A stretch of 64,000 nt of DNA, from NCBI RefSeq assembly GCF_028640845.1, contig NC_080539.1, forward strand, positions 192,147,436 to 192,211,435. The letters run 5' to 3'. A program made the translations under genes and the position numbers. The DNA is from Ahaetulla prasina. Its lineage: Eukaryota; Chordata; Lepidosauria; Squamata; Colubridae. Below are positions 10,161 through 20,544 of this stretch, piece by piece. How positions within the stretch are numbered: the stretch's first letter is position 1; every line of letters starts with the position of its first letter. The notes under the pieces were generated by a model that saw only the letters and a list, made by a program, of their open reading frames with translations, was not told the DNA's origin and did no database searches.

Positions 10161-12772
10161 TAAGAAAGAAACAGAAATGACGTATAATTGATAAAATAGA
10201 ATATAGAGGTAAGGAAGTATATCAGCAAAATTTGATTAAAAAAGCTTTTTTAGAATATTATACTATATTCTAGAGATGTGATTAATGATAAAGATATAGA
10301 TAGATATTTACAGGACCACGGTATCTTAGAAATTACAGTAGATCAAAGGGAAGAGTTGAATCAATTAATTTCTTCAGAGGAAATAGTGTTTGCAATTAAG
10401 CAGCTTAAAGCGAATAAAGCACCAGGTACAGATGGTTTGACAACTACTTATTATAAAAATTTACAAAATGAGATGATTGTACCACTTAAGGAGTTATTTA
10501 ACAGAATACAAAGGGGAGGAGAAGCTCCTCCTTCATGGAGGACAGCTTTTATCTCATTAATACCTAAAGAAGATCGAGATGGTGTTAAACCAGAGAATTA
10601 TAGGCCAATATCGCTTTTAAATACTGATTTTAAGATATTTGCTAAGATATTAGCGAATAGATTGATGCCACTGATGAATCAATTAATTCATAATGATCAA
10701 TCAGGATTTATTAAGGGGAGACAGATGAGATATAATATGAGACAAACTGTAAATTTACTTGAATATTTGGAAAGAAACAGCCAGGTCTCAGCAGCATTCT
10801 TCTTTTTGGATGCGGAAAAAGCTTTTGATAGATTGGATTGGCAGTTTTTGTTTAAAGTAATAGAAAAAATGCAATTTGAGGATTATTTTATTCAAGCAAT
10901 TAAGGCTATATATCAAAAGCAAACAGCTCAAATAATAGTAAATGGTGGATTAACAGAATCTTTCAAGATTGAGAAAGGGACTAGGCAAGGGTGTCCCTTG
11001 TCACCATTATTATTCATTCTAACTTTGGAAATATTATTGAGTAAGATACGTGGTTTAGATCGAATAAAAGGAATTAGAATTAAAAATCAAGATTATAAAT
11101 TAAGAGTGTTTGCAGATGATCTGGTTGTTTCTTTATCTCAACCAATACATTCAGCTGTATATTTGATGGAGACAATTGATCAGTATAGTAAGGTATCTGG
11201 GTTTAAAGTGAATCAACAGAAGACAAAAATGATAATTAAAAATATGAATACACATCAGAGGGAAGAATTAGAAAGAATAACTGGATATGAAGTAGTTAAA
11301 AAGGTTAAATACTTAGGAGTATACATTACAGCATCGAATGTAAAATTATATAAAAATAATTATGAGGTATTGTGGGGAAAAGTAATTAAAGAAATGGAAA
11401 ATGGAAGAAGTTACAATTATCATTGTTGGGAAGAGTGGCAGCTATAAAATGAATGTTTTGCCTAGATTTTATTTTTGTTTCAGATGATTCCAATATTGAA
11501 GAAAGATGCAAATTTACAAGAATGGCAAAAGGATTAATAATTTGTATGGATGGGTAAAAAACCGAGGATAAAGTTAAAAATAATGCAAGATGTTAGGGAA
11601 AGAGGGGGTTTAAAAATGCCTAACTTGAAATTGTACTATAATGCAGTTGTTTTAGCTTTAATTTCTGATTGGATTAATTTAACAGAGGAAAGGATTTTGA
11701 ATATAGAAGGTTATGGTTTGTTATATGGATGGCATGCATATGTAATATATGACAAGAAAATTGATAAGACATTTAAGAATAATATGGTCAGAAGTGCTTT
11801 GTTGAGGGTTTGGAAAAAATATCAATATAAGTTAGATGGAAAGATACCAATATGGACCATCCCCAGACATATGATAGAGAATATAAATATATTACAAAAA
11901 ATGGAGGTTATCACTTACAAAGAGCTTTTAACTATGGAAAAAGGGGAATTAGAGTTAAAATCTAGGGAGAAATTGAGGAATGAAGGGAGAAATTATACAT
12001 GGTTCCAGTATGGACAATTGCAATCTAGATGGAAAATAGATCAGAAAATTGGTATAAGGCAAAATGATGATAATTTGGTAAAACAAATAAAAGATCAAGG
12101 TCAATAGCATATAAAGAGATTATATAATGTATTGGTTGAAATTGATTCAGTAATGGAATTGGTTAAAGATTGTATGGTAAAATGGGCACAAAATTTTCAA
12201 CAACCTATAATGTTAGAAACATGGGGAAAAATTTGGGTGAGGAATGTTAAATTCACGCAAGCACAAAATTTAAGAGAAAATTTTTATAAAATGTTTTATA
12301 GATGGCATTTAGATCCTAAAAAACTTTCATGTATGTATCCAAATGTGAAAGCAAAATGTTGGAGATGTGATTGTGAGGATGCTACCTATTATCATATATG
12401 GTGGACTTGCAAAAAAGTTAAAGCCTTTTGGATTAAAATATGGTGGATTATGCAGAACATTTTGAAAAAGAAGATCAAGTTTGTTCCACAGTTCTTTTTA
12501 TTAGGAATAATTCCAGATTGCACTGTTATAGAGACAAAACTGATTTTGAATTTAATAACTGCTGCAAGACTATTGATTGCACAATATTGGAAGAAAGAAG
12601 ACTTACCTACAATTGGAGAATGGATCAAGTATCAAATTTAGCAGAAATGGCAAAAATTTCTGCCTACTTGAAAGACTGTACACAAGAAAAATATATTTTG
12701 GAATGGAGGAAGTGGATTGATTATATTCAAAATAAGTATCAGATTAAACAATATCAATTAGTTTTTGAGTGA

Positions 12773-13404
12773 AGTTAGGAATTGCTATGTATTAGTTTAA
12801 GAAAGAAGGGAATTGATAGTGTGATGGTGTGAAATGGAATATGTTTTATGTTATATTTTAGATTATGTTTGTTAGTTACAATACCCTGTATTCTGTTCTG
12901 GGAAGTCTCGGGGAAATGGGGGAAGGAAGACTATAAATTGATTGGTTGCCATTGTACAGGAATAATGGTAGAATTAAACAAGTTGGAATGGTGTAAAGTC
13001 AGGACTGCTCGGCAAACACTCCCGAAGGGAAAGGGTAAGGAAAGAGGAGTAAAGAAGGAAGAAAGTAGGCAGGCAGGTGGGTAGGGAGGAAAGAAGGGAG
13101 GGAGAAGAAAGGATAGGAGGAGAAGAAGAAGGAGAAGATAGAGGGTTAGAAAGGATGGTAGTGAGAAGTGGGAAAGAGGTGGGGAAGTAGGAAAGCGAGG
13201 AGAAGGATGGTGGGGAAAGTTGAAGAAGGATGAGAAGGGAAGAAAGGATTAAGGGAGGGAGTGGCGGTCGAGCAGCCCTGATTGAGTATAATTTGAGTAT
13301 AGGATTGATTGTTGGATAAGTGATTGTATTGTACACTGGTCAAATTGTGGGAATTATTATGGAAAATAAAAATTTTGCCCTAAAAAAAACACACACAAAA
13401 AAAC
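12773..13404 (+). other. L1 3' UTR with purine-rich tract
   Basis: After the ORF2 end there is a 3' UTR with a G/A-rich tract at about 13025-13260, a feature known for L1 3' UTRs in mammals, and an A-rich end at 13381-13404 next to the target-site duplication. Open frames on the opposite strand here are low-complexity artefacts. Confidence 0.7.
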
Positions 13405-14705
13405 CGTGGATTTATCCAAACAGCAAGACCATGAGTGGCAGTCCCAGTTTTGTCTATGCATTGATTATAGGGGGCTAAATGCGGTGTGCGTAGAAAATGT
13501 CTAACCACTGCCCCTGATGAAGGACATGTTGACGCATTTAGCCAAAGGAAAAATCTTCACTAAGTTAGATTTGCGAGAAGCTTACTACCAGGTGTGAATC
13601 AAGGAGGGTGATGAATGGAAAATTGCATTTAATTGCTTCCTGGGATATTTCCAGTTCCAGGTGCTCATTTTCGGCTTATAGGAGCCCCTTGCTGTGTTCA
13701 TGCAACTGATCAATGAAGTGCTGCATGACTTTTTGTACAAGGGAGTGTTGGTGTTGGTGACGTTTTCATATACATTGAAATGAAGAAGGAACATGTGAAA
13801 TTGGTGCGGGAAGTCCTTAAAAGACTCCGAGCCACTGAACTGTATGAAAAGCTTTCAAAGTGTGAATTTCACCAAGATAAGTTTGATTACCTGGGTTATC
13901 GTATCTCAAGTGAAGGAGTGGAAATGGACCCAGAAAAGGTAAAGGCAATGTTAGAGTGGAGCCCTTCCTGCACAAGGAGGCAGTTGAAAAGCTTCCTGGG
14001 TTTCATCAATTTCTACCAACATTTCATTCCCACCTTTGCAAATATCGCATTGCCAAACACCAACCTTTTTAAAACTAAGGGTGAGGGAAAGCTGAAACTG
14101 GGTCAGCCACTTAAGTGGACCATGGAATGCCAAGCAACATTTGAAAAGCTCAAACAACTGTTCACAACAGAACTTGTACTGAAGCACCCCGACCCAGATG
14201 CTCCATTTGTAATTCAGGCTGATATGAGCGATGTTGCTGTGGGGGCCATGTTATTGCAGAGGAATGCCCGGGGGTTGCCTCAGCCATGCACATACACTTC
14301 TAAGAAATTCACTTAGACTGAACAGAGATGGGCGATATGGAAGAAGGAGGCGTATGCAGTGCGATAGGCCCTACTCACTTGACAGCATTTCCTAGAAGTG
14401 CAAGGACCCCATTTGAGGTATGGACTGACCATAAAAATTTGGAAGCCCTGAAAACTCAGCGCAGGCTATCCCCTAAATAAATCCCCTGGGCTCAACACTT
14501 TGTTTCGACTTCACCATGCATTATGTCCCGGGGGAAAGATTTTATGGCAGATGCTTTGTCTAGATTGCCCCAATACAACAGTGTTAAAGCTGAAGTGTTC
14601 AAACCTGTTATCCCCTTGAAGCAGCTAGCAGCCCCGGTAACCACTAGAGCTCATGGGAACCTGTTGAGAGGCAGTTTTGGTGGCGTTCTTTGAAAAAAAA
14701 GGGAA
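13405..14705 (+). pseudogene. Chromodomain Ty3/gypsy element, RT and RNase H
   Basis: Gypsy RT resumes after the L1, with the palm region decayed (13405-13780, several stops). The thumb and connection follow in the clean block 13780-14316 (FDYLGYRISSEGVEMDP, SFLGFINFYQHFIP) and then RNase H (FVIQADMSDVAVGAML, ending KKFT). RNase H continues in broken frames to LSRLPQY near 14560. The element is then interrupted by the L3/CR1 LINE; integrase resumes at 16683. Confidence 0.82.
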
Positions 14706-16684
14706 AAAAAGCTAAAGAATCATTTTTCAGCAAATGAACCAGCAAACATGTGGAAAACTCTTAAAAATATCACCGGCTATGGCAAACCTCCTTCCCAGGC
14801 TGAAAGTAATCAACAACTGGCAGATGACCTGAATGAGTTTTACTGCAGGTTTGAAAGGAAACTACAGCCACCTATCTCCACAACCCCCATCTCAGACACA
14901 CCAACAACAGCCAAGCCTCCTACAACTGACCCCATTTCATTGGGTTCACAACCCCTAGTGATCACAGAAAAGGAAGTGCAGGACCTATTTCACAGACAAA
15001 AGCCAGGAAAAGCTCCAGGCCCAGACAAGATAACTCCTTCTTGCTTAAAAGTCTGTGCTGACCAATTGGCCCCCATCTTCACCCATATTTTCAATAAATC
15101 ATTAGAGATGTGCTATGTTCCTTCTTGCTTCAAACGCTCTACCATCATCCCAGTGCCGAAGAAGCCCACCATCAAGGAACTGAATGACTACAGACCAGTT
15201 GCTTTAACATCTGTAGTCATGAAAACCTTTGAAAGGCTACTGCTTTCCTACTTGAAAACCATCACAGATCCGCTGTTAGACCCCTTGCAATTTGCATACC
15301 GAGCAAATAGATCAACAGATGATGCTGTTAATATGGCTCTGCACTACATCCTACAACATCTTGGGTCTCCAAAGACCTATGCAAGGGTCCTTTTTGTAGA
15401 CTTTAGTTCAGCATTCAATACCATCATTCCAGACATTCTTCTAACTAAGCTAAACCAGCTACAGGTACCGGAACAGATTTGTAAGTGGATCACAAGCTTC
15501 CTAACAAACAGGAAGCAGCAGGTGAAGCTAAGCAAGATCACATCAAATACCTGTACAATTAGCACAGCCCCCCCCAAGGCTGTGTGCTCTCCCCACTTCT
15601 CTTCTCTCTGTATACCAATGACTGCATCTCCAATTATCCATCTGTTAAGCTACTGAAGTTCGCAGATGACACAACAGTGATCGGTCTCATTCGAGACAAT
15701 GACGAATCCGCATATAGACGAGAGGTCGAACGACTAGCCCTGTGGTGCAACCAAAACAATCTGGAACTGAACACACTCAAAACCGTAGAAATGGTGGTAG
15801 ACTTTAGGAGAAACCCTTCCATACTTCCACCTTTCACAATACTAGACAACACAGTATCAACAGTAGAAACCTTCAAATTTCTAGGTTCTATCATATCGCA
15901 AGATCTAAAATGGACAGCTAACATCAAAAACATCATTAAAAAAGCACAACAAAGAATGTTCTTTCTGCGCCAACTCAGTAAGCTCAAACTGCCCAAGGAG
16001 CTGCTGATTCAGTTCTACAGAGGAATTATTGAGTCTGTCATTTGCACCTCTATAACTGTCTGGTTCGGTTCTGCAACCCAACAAGAAAAACACAAACTTC
16101 AGAGGATAATTAGAACTGCAGAAAAAATAATTGCTACCAACCTGCCTTCCATTGAGGACCTGTATACTGCACGAATCAAGAAGAGGGCCGTGAAAATATT
16201 TACAGACCCCTCGCCTCCTGGACATAAACTGTTTCAACTCCTACCCTCAAAACAACGTTATAGAGCACTGCACACCAGAACAACTAGACACAAGAACAGT
16301 TTCTTCCCGAAGGCCATCACTCTGCTAAACAAATAATTCCTTCAACACTGTCAAACTATTTACTGAATCTGCACTACTATTAATCCTCTCATCGTTCCCA
16401 TCACCAATCTCTTTCCACTTATGACTGTATGACTATTACTTGTTGCTGGCAATCCTTATGATTTATATTGATATACTGATCATCAATTGTGTTGTAAATG
16501 TTGTACCTTGATGAACGTATCTTTTATTTTATGTACACTGAGAGTATATGCACCAAGACAAATTCCTTGTGTGTCCAATCACACTTGGCCAATAAAAAAT
16601 TCTATTCTATTCTATTCTATTCTATTCTATTCTATTCTATTCTATTCTATTCTATTCTATTCTATTCTATTCTATTCTATTCTA
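14700..16684 (+). mobile_element. L3/CR1 LINE ('Snake1'-type) with ATTCT tail, nested in gypsy
   Basis: This is a 5'-truncated copy beginning at about 14705 in the linker before RT. RT is in two frames: 14748-15656 (GKAPGPDKITPSCLK, DYRPVALTSVVMK, VDFSSAFNTI) and 15584-16336 (LSPLLFSLYTND, FADDTTVIGLI, the catalytic FADD at 15659-15670). The frame changes at a C-run near 15570. The 3' UTR has aattccttgtgtgtccaatc and ends in about 17 units of (ATTCT) at 16599-16684. The gypsy sequence on either side shares a short A-run that may be a 5-6 bp target-site duplication. A second, longer copy lies inverted at 49457-52368. Confidence 0.85.
16599..16684 (+). repeat. (ATTCT)n microsatellite at LINE 3' end
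   Basis: About 17 perfect pentamers follow directly on the L3/CR1 3' UTR. Confidence 0.95.
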
Positions 16685-17854
16685 AAAAGACATTGAAAAC
16701 TATGTGGCTAGCTGTCCAGTTTGTGCTGTGGCAAAGAGACCTCTTGGGAAACCCACATGGCTTTTACAGATGGTGGCTAACCCCCAGGCACCATGGAAAG
16801 AAATATCTATGGACTTCATTGTGGAATTGGGGGGAACACTGTTATTTTGGTTGTTACAGATCATTTTTCAAAACAGGTGCACTTTGTTCCCTGTCCCAAA
16901 ATTTCCTATGCAAAGATGTTAGCTAAACTCTTCGTACACACCTGTATAGGTTGCATGGTGCACCTGAGCCCATTATTTCCGATAGAGGAGTACAATTTAC
17001 ATCACAGTTTTGGTGGGAATTTTTGAAGCTGTTGCGAACTGCCCAGGGCTTAAGCACCTCCCATCACCTGCAAACTAATGGGGCTTGTGAGGAAACTAAC
17101 ACAGTCCTGGAACAGTACCTCAGGTGCAACATTAATTAACACAGGACAATTGGGCTGACCTTTTGCCTTTTGTAGAGGTATGACATATGTAGAGGTAGCA
17201 TATGACAATTCTGTGCATAGTAGCATGGGGTTCACCCCATTTAAGGTGCCCTCTGGTCAGGACTTTGTAGCTATTTCAGAGCTGCCTCAAGAGAAGCCAC
17301 ATGTACCCTCCTTAGTGGAATGGATAGCCCAACTGCAGAACACTTGGCCAGTTGCCCATAAGGCACTGGAGGAGGCATGTCAGGCACATAAGAAACAAGC
17401 TAACAAAAAAAGTGTGAAGCCAAAAGATTTTAAATTAGGTTTATCTCTCCATGAAGTACTTACAGTCCACCCAATCATCTAAGAAACTTGGTCCTAAATA
17501 CATGGGCCCATTCCAAATTGTTAAAGTAATTAATCCAGTCACTGTACAACTAGGCTTGCCCAAGAACCTCAAGCATATTCACCCTGTATTTCACTGCAGT
17601 CTGTTGAAACCTGAAACTATATCATTCCTTCACCATGCACCTGACACTCCTCCTGTACCCACTCTGATTGAAGGGGAGCAGCATTTTAAAGTTAAAGAAA
17701 ATCTAGATTCCAGGAAACATAGAGGAAGGGTCCAATATTTCATTGCCTGGAAACATTTTCCCCCTTCGCAGTCTGAATGGGTGGATGCTAAACATGTCTG
17801 GGCGCCTAAACTCCTCCAGACTTTTCTTAGAAAATACCCCGACAAACCCTGACA
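16683..17854 (+). pseudogene. Chromodomain Ty3/gypsy element, integrase and chromodomain
   Basis: Integrase joins the cDNA to the host genome. The zinc-binding part is seen as CPVCAVAKRP (16710-16740). The core follows with MDFIVELG, ISDRGVQF and NGACEETN, which carry the expected D, D and E. A GPKYMGPFQIVKVI block and a C-terminal chromodomain (about 17660-17850: YFIAWKHFP, SEWVDAKHV) follow; the chromodomain assigns the element to the chromoviruses. Frameshifts occur near 16780-16800, 16950, 17150 and 17450. The last open block ends at 17850-17852. Confidence 0.85.
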
Positions 17855-18040
17855 GGATACTGTTTTTGGCATGATGTATTGTATGTTTTCACTGTATAAA
17901 TTCTCTCTGTTTGGCTAATGCCTCTGTTATGGGGGGCTGAATGCAGCCAGCCTGTTGCTTGCTGCCATAGCATAGGGGGGAAGGAATGGGGGAACCTTAC
18001 ATTGCAGCTTTGCAACTGCTGTTATCTCCAAGGCCAACCT
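17855..18040 (+). other. Sequence after the gypsy coding region; no complete LTR
   Basis: About 185 bp lie between the end of the chromodomain and the next CR1. A purine run AGGGGGGAAGGAATGGGGG (17970-17989) could be the polypurine tract, but no long terminal repeat of normal length follows, so the 3' end seems to have been lost. Confidence 0.4.
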
Positions 18041-18510
18041 CCTGCTCGAGCAGGAGACGCTATGTCATTTCAGACAAATGGTTATCCAGTCTCTTTTTGA
18101 AAGCCTTCAATGATGGAGCACCCACAACTTCTAAAGACAAGTTATTCCATTGGTTAATTGCTCTCACCATTAGAAAATTCTTCCTTAGTTCTAGGTTGCT
18201 TCTCTCTTTTATTAGTTTCCAATCATTGTTGTGTTGCTGTTTGGTGCTTTGGAAAATAGTTTGACCCCCTTAAATATTGGAACAGTACTATCATGTTGCC
18301 ACTAGTCCTTCTTTTTATTATTAGACATATCCAATTTCTGAAACAGTTCTTTGTACTTTAGCTGCTTAATTATTTTTATTGCTGATTCTATTTCTATTGA
18401 GGCGGCCCAGGATTGCATTAGCTTTTTTGGCTGCTGCATCACACTGTTGACTCATATTTAAGTGATTGTCCACTTAGCATTCCAAGATCCCTCTTGCAGT
18501 TACTGGCAGT
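18041..18510 (-). mobile_element. CR1 LINE 3' fragment, antisense
   Basis: Read on the minus strand this is the C-terminal part of CR1 RT and its 3' UTR (conserved blocks around the CR1 peptide NQWNRLP...). It meets a sense CR1 fragment head to head at about 18510. Confidence 0.75.
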
Positions 18511-19130
18511 TACTGGCATAAAGGGATAGAATCAAGATCATGTGAACTTCTAGTACCCCTTTACAAAGTGTTAATAACACCACACTTGGAATACTGCATC
18601 CAGTTCTCATCACTACAATATAAAAAAAGAAGTTAAGGCTCTGGAAAGAGTGCAGAGAAGAGTAACAAAAATGATTAGATGTGTGGAGGCTAAAACATAC
18701 GAAGAACAGTTGCTCTTTGTAAGAGCCTCTCAAATATTGGAACAATGCTATCTAGTTTTTCTTTTCATTATACTAGACATACTTAATTCTTGTAATCATT
18801 ATTTGTATGTTTGAGGGACTCCTACTATATCCTACAGTAGGGTCAACTATTTTCCAAAGCACCAGAAGGCAAGACAAGGAATAGTGGATGGAAGCAAATC
18901 AAGGAGAGAAGCAACCTAGAACTAAGGAGAAATTTCCTGACAGTGAGATTATTAATACAGTGGAGTGGCTTGACTTGCCATTGTGGGTGCTTCCTCACTG
19001 GAGTCTTTTAAAAAGAGACTGGACAACCATTTTCTGAGATGGTATAGAGTCTCTTGCCTCAGCAGGCAGTTGGATTGGAAAACCTCCAAGGTCCCTTCCA
19101 ATTCTGTTATTCTGTTATAATAATTTCTTT
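18511..19130 (+). mobile_element. CR1 LINE 3' fragment, sense, with a short inverted part
   Basis: The C-terminal CR1 peptide is recognisable on the plus strand (LEYCIQFSSLQYKK near 18590; a decayed 'RRNFLTVRLLIQWSGLT' near 18930) and ends in an (ATTCTGTT)-like tail near 19115. Between about 18725 and 18800 a piece is in the reverse orientation. Confidence 0.7.
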
Positions 19131-19559
19131 TTTTTATAGTTTCAAGTTTTCCCAAAGGATATGACTCTAACACTTCATGTTTATTTATTTTATTTATTTT
19201 GTATAGCATAGGTGACCCCTTTCATCATGGGCATTATCAATTGTTGAACTTCCCAAAGACTTTCTTCCAACAATGTCATAAAAACCCTGACTACTAAATG
19301 CTTGCTTTTGCTCTTCTCCAGTAGCCTGCAGGCTACCATTCAGCCTGGAGGGTCTGCTGTTGGCATCCATACCTGGGGCATGTTGAGTTATTGCCATAAA
19401 GTGGTCTGGTGAAATTTTTTATAGTTCACCATTGCTTTTCCTAACCCTCCCCATTTATCCAGAATTTGGACTTGCATATGGTTGATTATTAATTAGCATA
19501 CAATGGGAATACGACAGAAGAGAATTAAACAGTCTGCATTCACAGTCTAAGTAATTATA
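19131..19559. other. Intron sequence, nothing recognised
   Basis: Contains a short (TTTA) run at 19180-19198. The remainder shows no protein or repeat that I can name. Confidence 0.4.
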
Positions 19560-19895
19560 AGTAAAACTTCTATGGGGATATTGTTGTGGCCTCATAACTG
19601 GATGTCCAATTCAATTATCCAGGCGATCACCTCTAGTACTGCTTCATGCATATCTTCTAGGGAACCAGAGAATGCATGTCATTGGCAAACTTGCATAATA
19701 TGTTTTATAGTTTGCATATCAGCACCACAATTGCAATAAGGGGAATCTTTCCATCCCAACTGATATACAGGACCAGATGCAGCTGTACTGCCCTTTTGGG
19801 TTTCATGGCCATGACAAATAGAAGTGCACAAAATCAAATATGGTTGATGAATCAGTTGAATCAGTTCTGGCATCATGACACAAAAATATGTTGAG
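19560..19895 (-). pseudogene. Fragment of an unidentified LINE or retroelement ORF C-terminus
   Basis: On the minus strand the open block 19679-19927 contains YCNCGADMQTIKHIMQVC, a C-x-C...H...C pattern like those near the ends of several non-LTR retrotransposon ORFs. The family is not one of the LINEs identified elsewhere in the window. Confidence 0.4.
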
Positions 19896-20243
19896 ACTCT
19901 AGAAAAGAATGCAGAGAAGAGCAACAAAAATTAGAGTCTGGAGGCTAAGCTGTATGATGAATGGTTGCAGGAACTGGGTATGTTTAGTGAAATGAAGAAA
20001 AGGACTAAGGGTGACATTGTAGCAATCTTCCAATATCTGAGAGGCTCTCACAGAAAAGAGGGGGTTGACTTATTCTCTAAAGCACATGAGGGCAGGACAA
20101 GAAGTAACAGATGGAATCTTGAGAGATCCAATCTAACACTAAGGAGGTAGTGAGAACAATTAATCAGTGGAACAGCTTGCCTTCAGATGTCACTGGAGGC
20201 TTTTCAGAAGAGACAAGACAGACACTTGTCTGGAATGATATAG
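19896..20243 (+). mobile_element. CR1 LINE fragment interrupted by a gypsy element (left part)
   Basis: The sense CR1 C-terminal region (EMKKRTKGDIVAIFQYLRG at about 19993) runs to 20243 and continues after the gypsy insertion at 24787-24850 with the normal CR1 3' end. Confidence 0.75.
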
Positions 20244-20432
20244 TGTTAAGTTCGGGAAGTAACGAGGCTGGAGACCAGGGTAGTGACAACAGCTCTTTAA
20301 TATAGGGTGAACCCAGCAACAGGCTGGGGGAAAAACCTCTCCTTTTATACAGTTCTGTTGAGGTTTCATTCCAATCAGCAACGTGCTGATTTCCGCTCAA
20401 ATATTTAAAGGTACAAACATGAATACATAACA
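20244..20432 (-). repeat. 3' LTR of the minus-strand gypsy element
   Basis: 189 bp, TG...CA ends on the minus strand (TGTTATGTATTC...AACTTAACA). Nearly identical to the copy at 24592-24781 apart from a cluster of changes around 20350-20370. Confidence 0.9.
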
Positions 20433-20446
20433 CTCCTCCCTCCCAG
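20433..20446 (-). other. Polypurine tract of the gypsy element
   Basis: On the minus strand CTGGGAGGGAGGAG sits directly upstream of the 3' LTR, where plus-strand DNA synthesis would be primed. Confidence 0.75.
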
Positions 20447-20544
20447 AAAACACTTTGCCTCTATTTACATATTTATTTACATGTTATTTTCGACGTAGTC
20501 ACGCAAATAACCTGGGCGTCTCTAGTTCTTTCTGACCTCGCGGT

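Larger units (their letters stand above)
6589..12772 (+). pseudogene. L1 ORF2 (endonuclease - reverse transcriptase - C-terminal Cys/His), interrupted
   Basis: ORF2 supplies the nicking endonuclease and reverse transcriptase for target-primed reverse transcription. The APE-type endonuclease starts at ATG 6589 (LLSWNVNG), with YAPN at about 6909, MGDWNGVMD at about 6994 and the terminal SDHSLVW at about 7259. RT lies in 10278-11447: NKAPGTDGL, PISLLN, LDAEKAFDR, GTRQGCPLSPLL and the catalytic FADD at 11109-11120. The C-terminal domain has CWRCDCED followed by YYHIWWTC (12358-12411). Damage: frameshift near 6680, TGA at 7122-7124, the L2/CR1-like insertion at 7487-9886, a (TTTA)n expansion at 10105-10141, frameshifts near 11420-11550 and 12110-12130, and one near 12635. 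The open blocks are otherwise long and conserved, so decay is limited. Confidence 0.88.
4772..13419 (+). mobile_element. Full-length L1 LINE inserted in the gypsy element, with 15-bp target-site duplication
   Basis: The L1 occupies 4787-13404. The flanks CGTGGATTTATCGAA (4772-4786) and CGTGGATTTATCCAA (13405-13419) are a target-site duplication with one mismatch, and joining them restores gypsy RT frame. Inside are a ~610-bp 5' UTR, ORF1, ORF2, a purine-rich 3' UTR and an A-rich end. Removing the nested L2/CR1-like insertion (7487-9886) leaves about 6.2 kb, a normal full L1 length. The insertion is younger than the gypsy and older than the L2/CR1-like copy inside it. Confidence 0.88.

Noticed and set aside
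12974..13343. Ser/Pro/Leu-rich ORFs opposite the L1 end
   Set aside because: They are the complement of the purine-rich L1 3' UTR.
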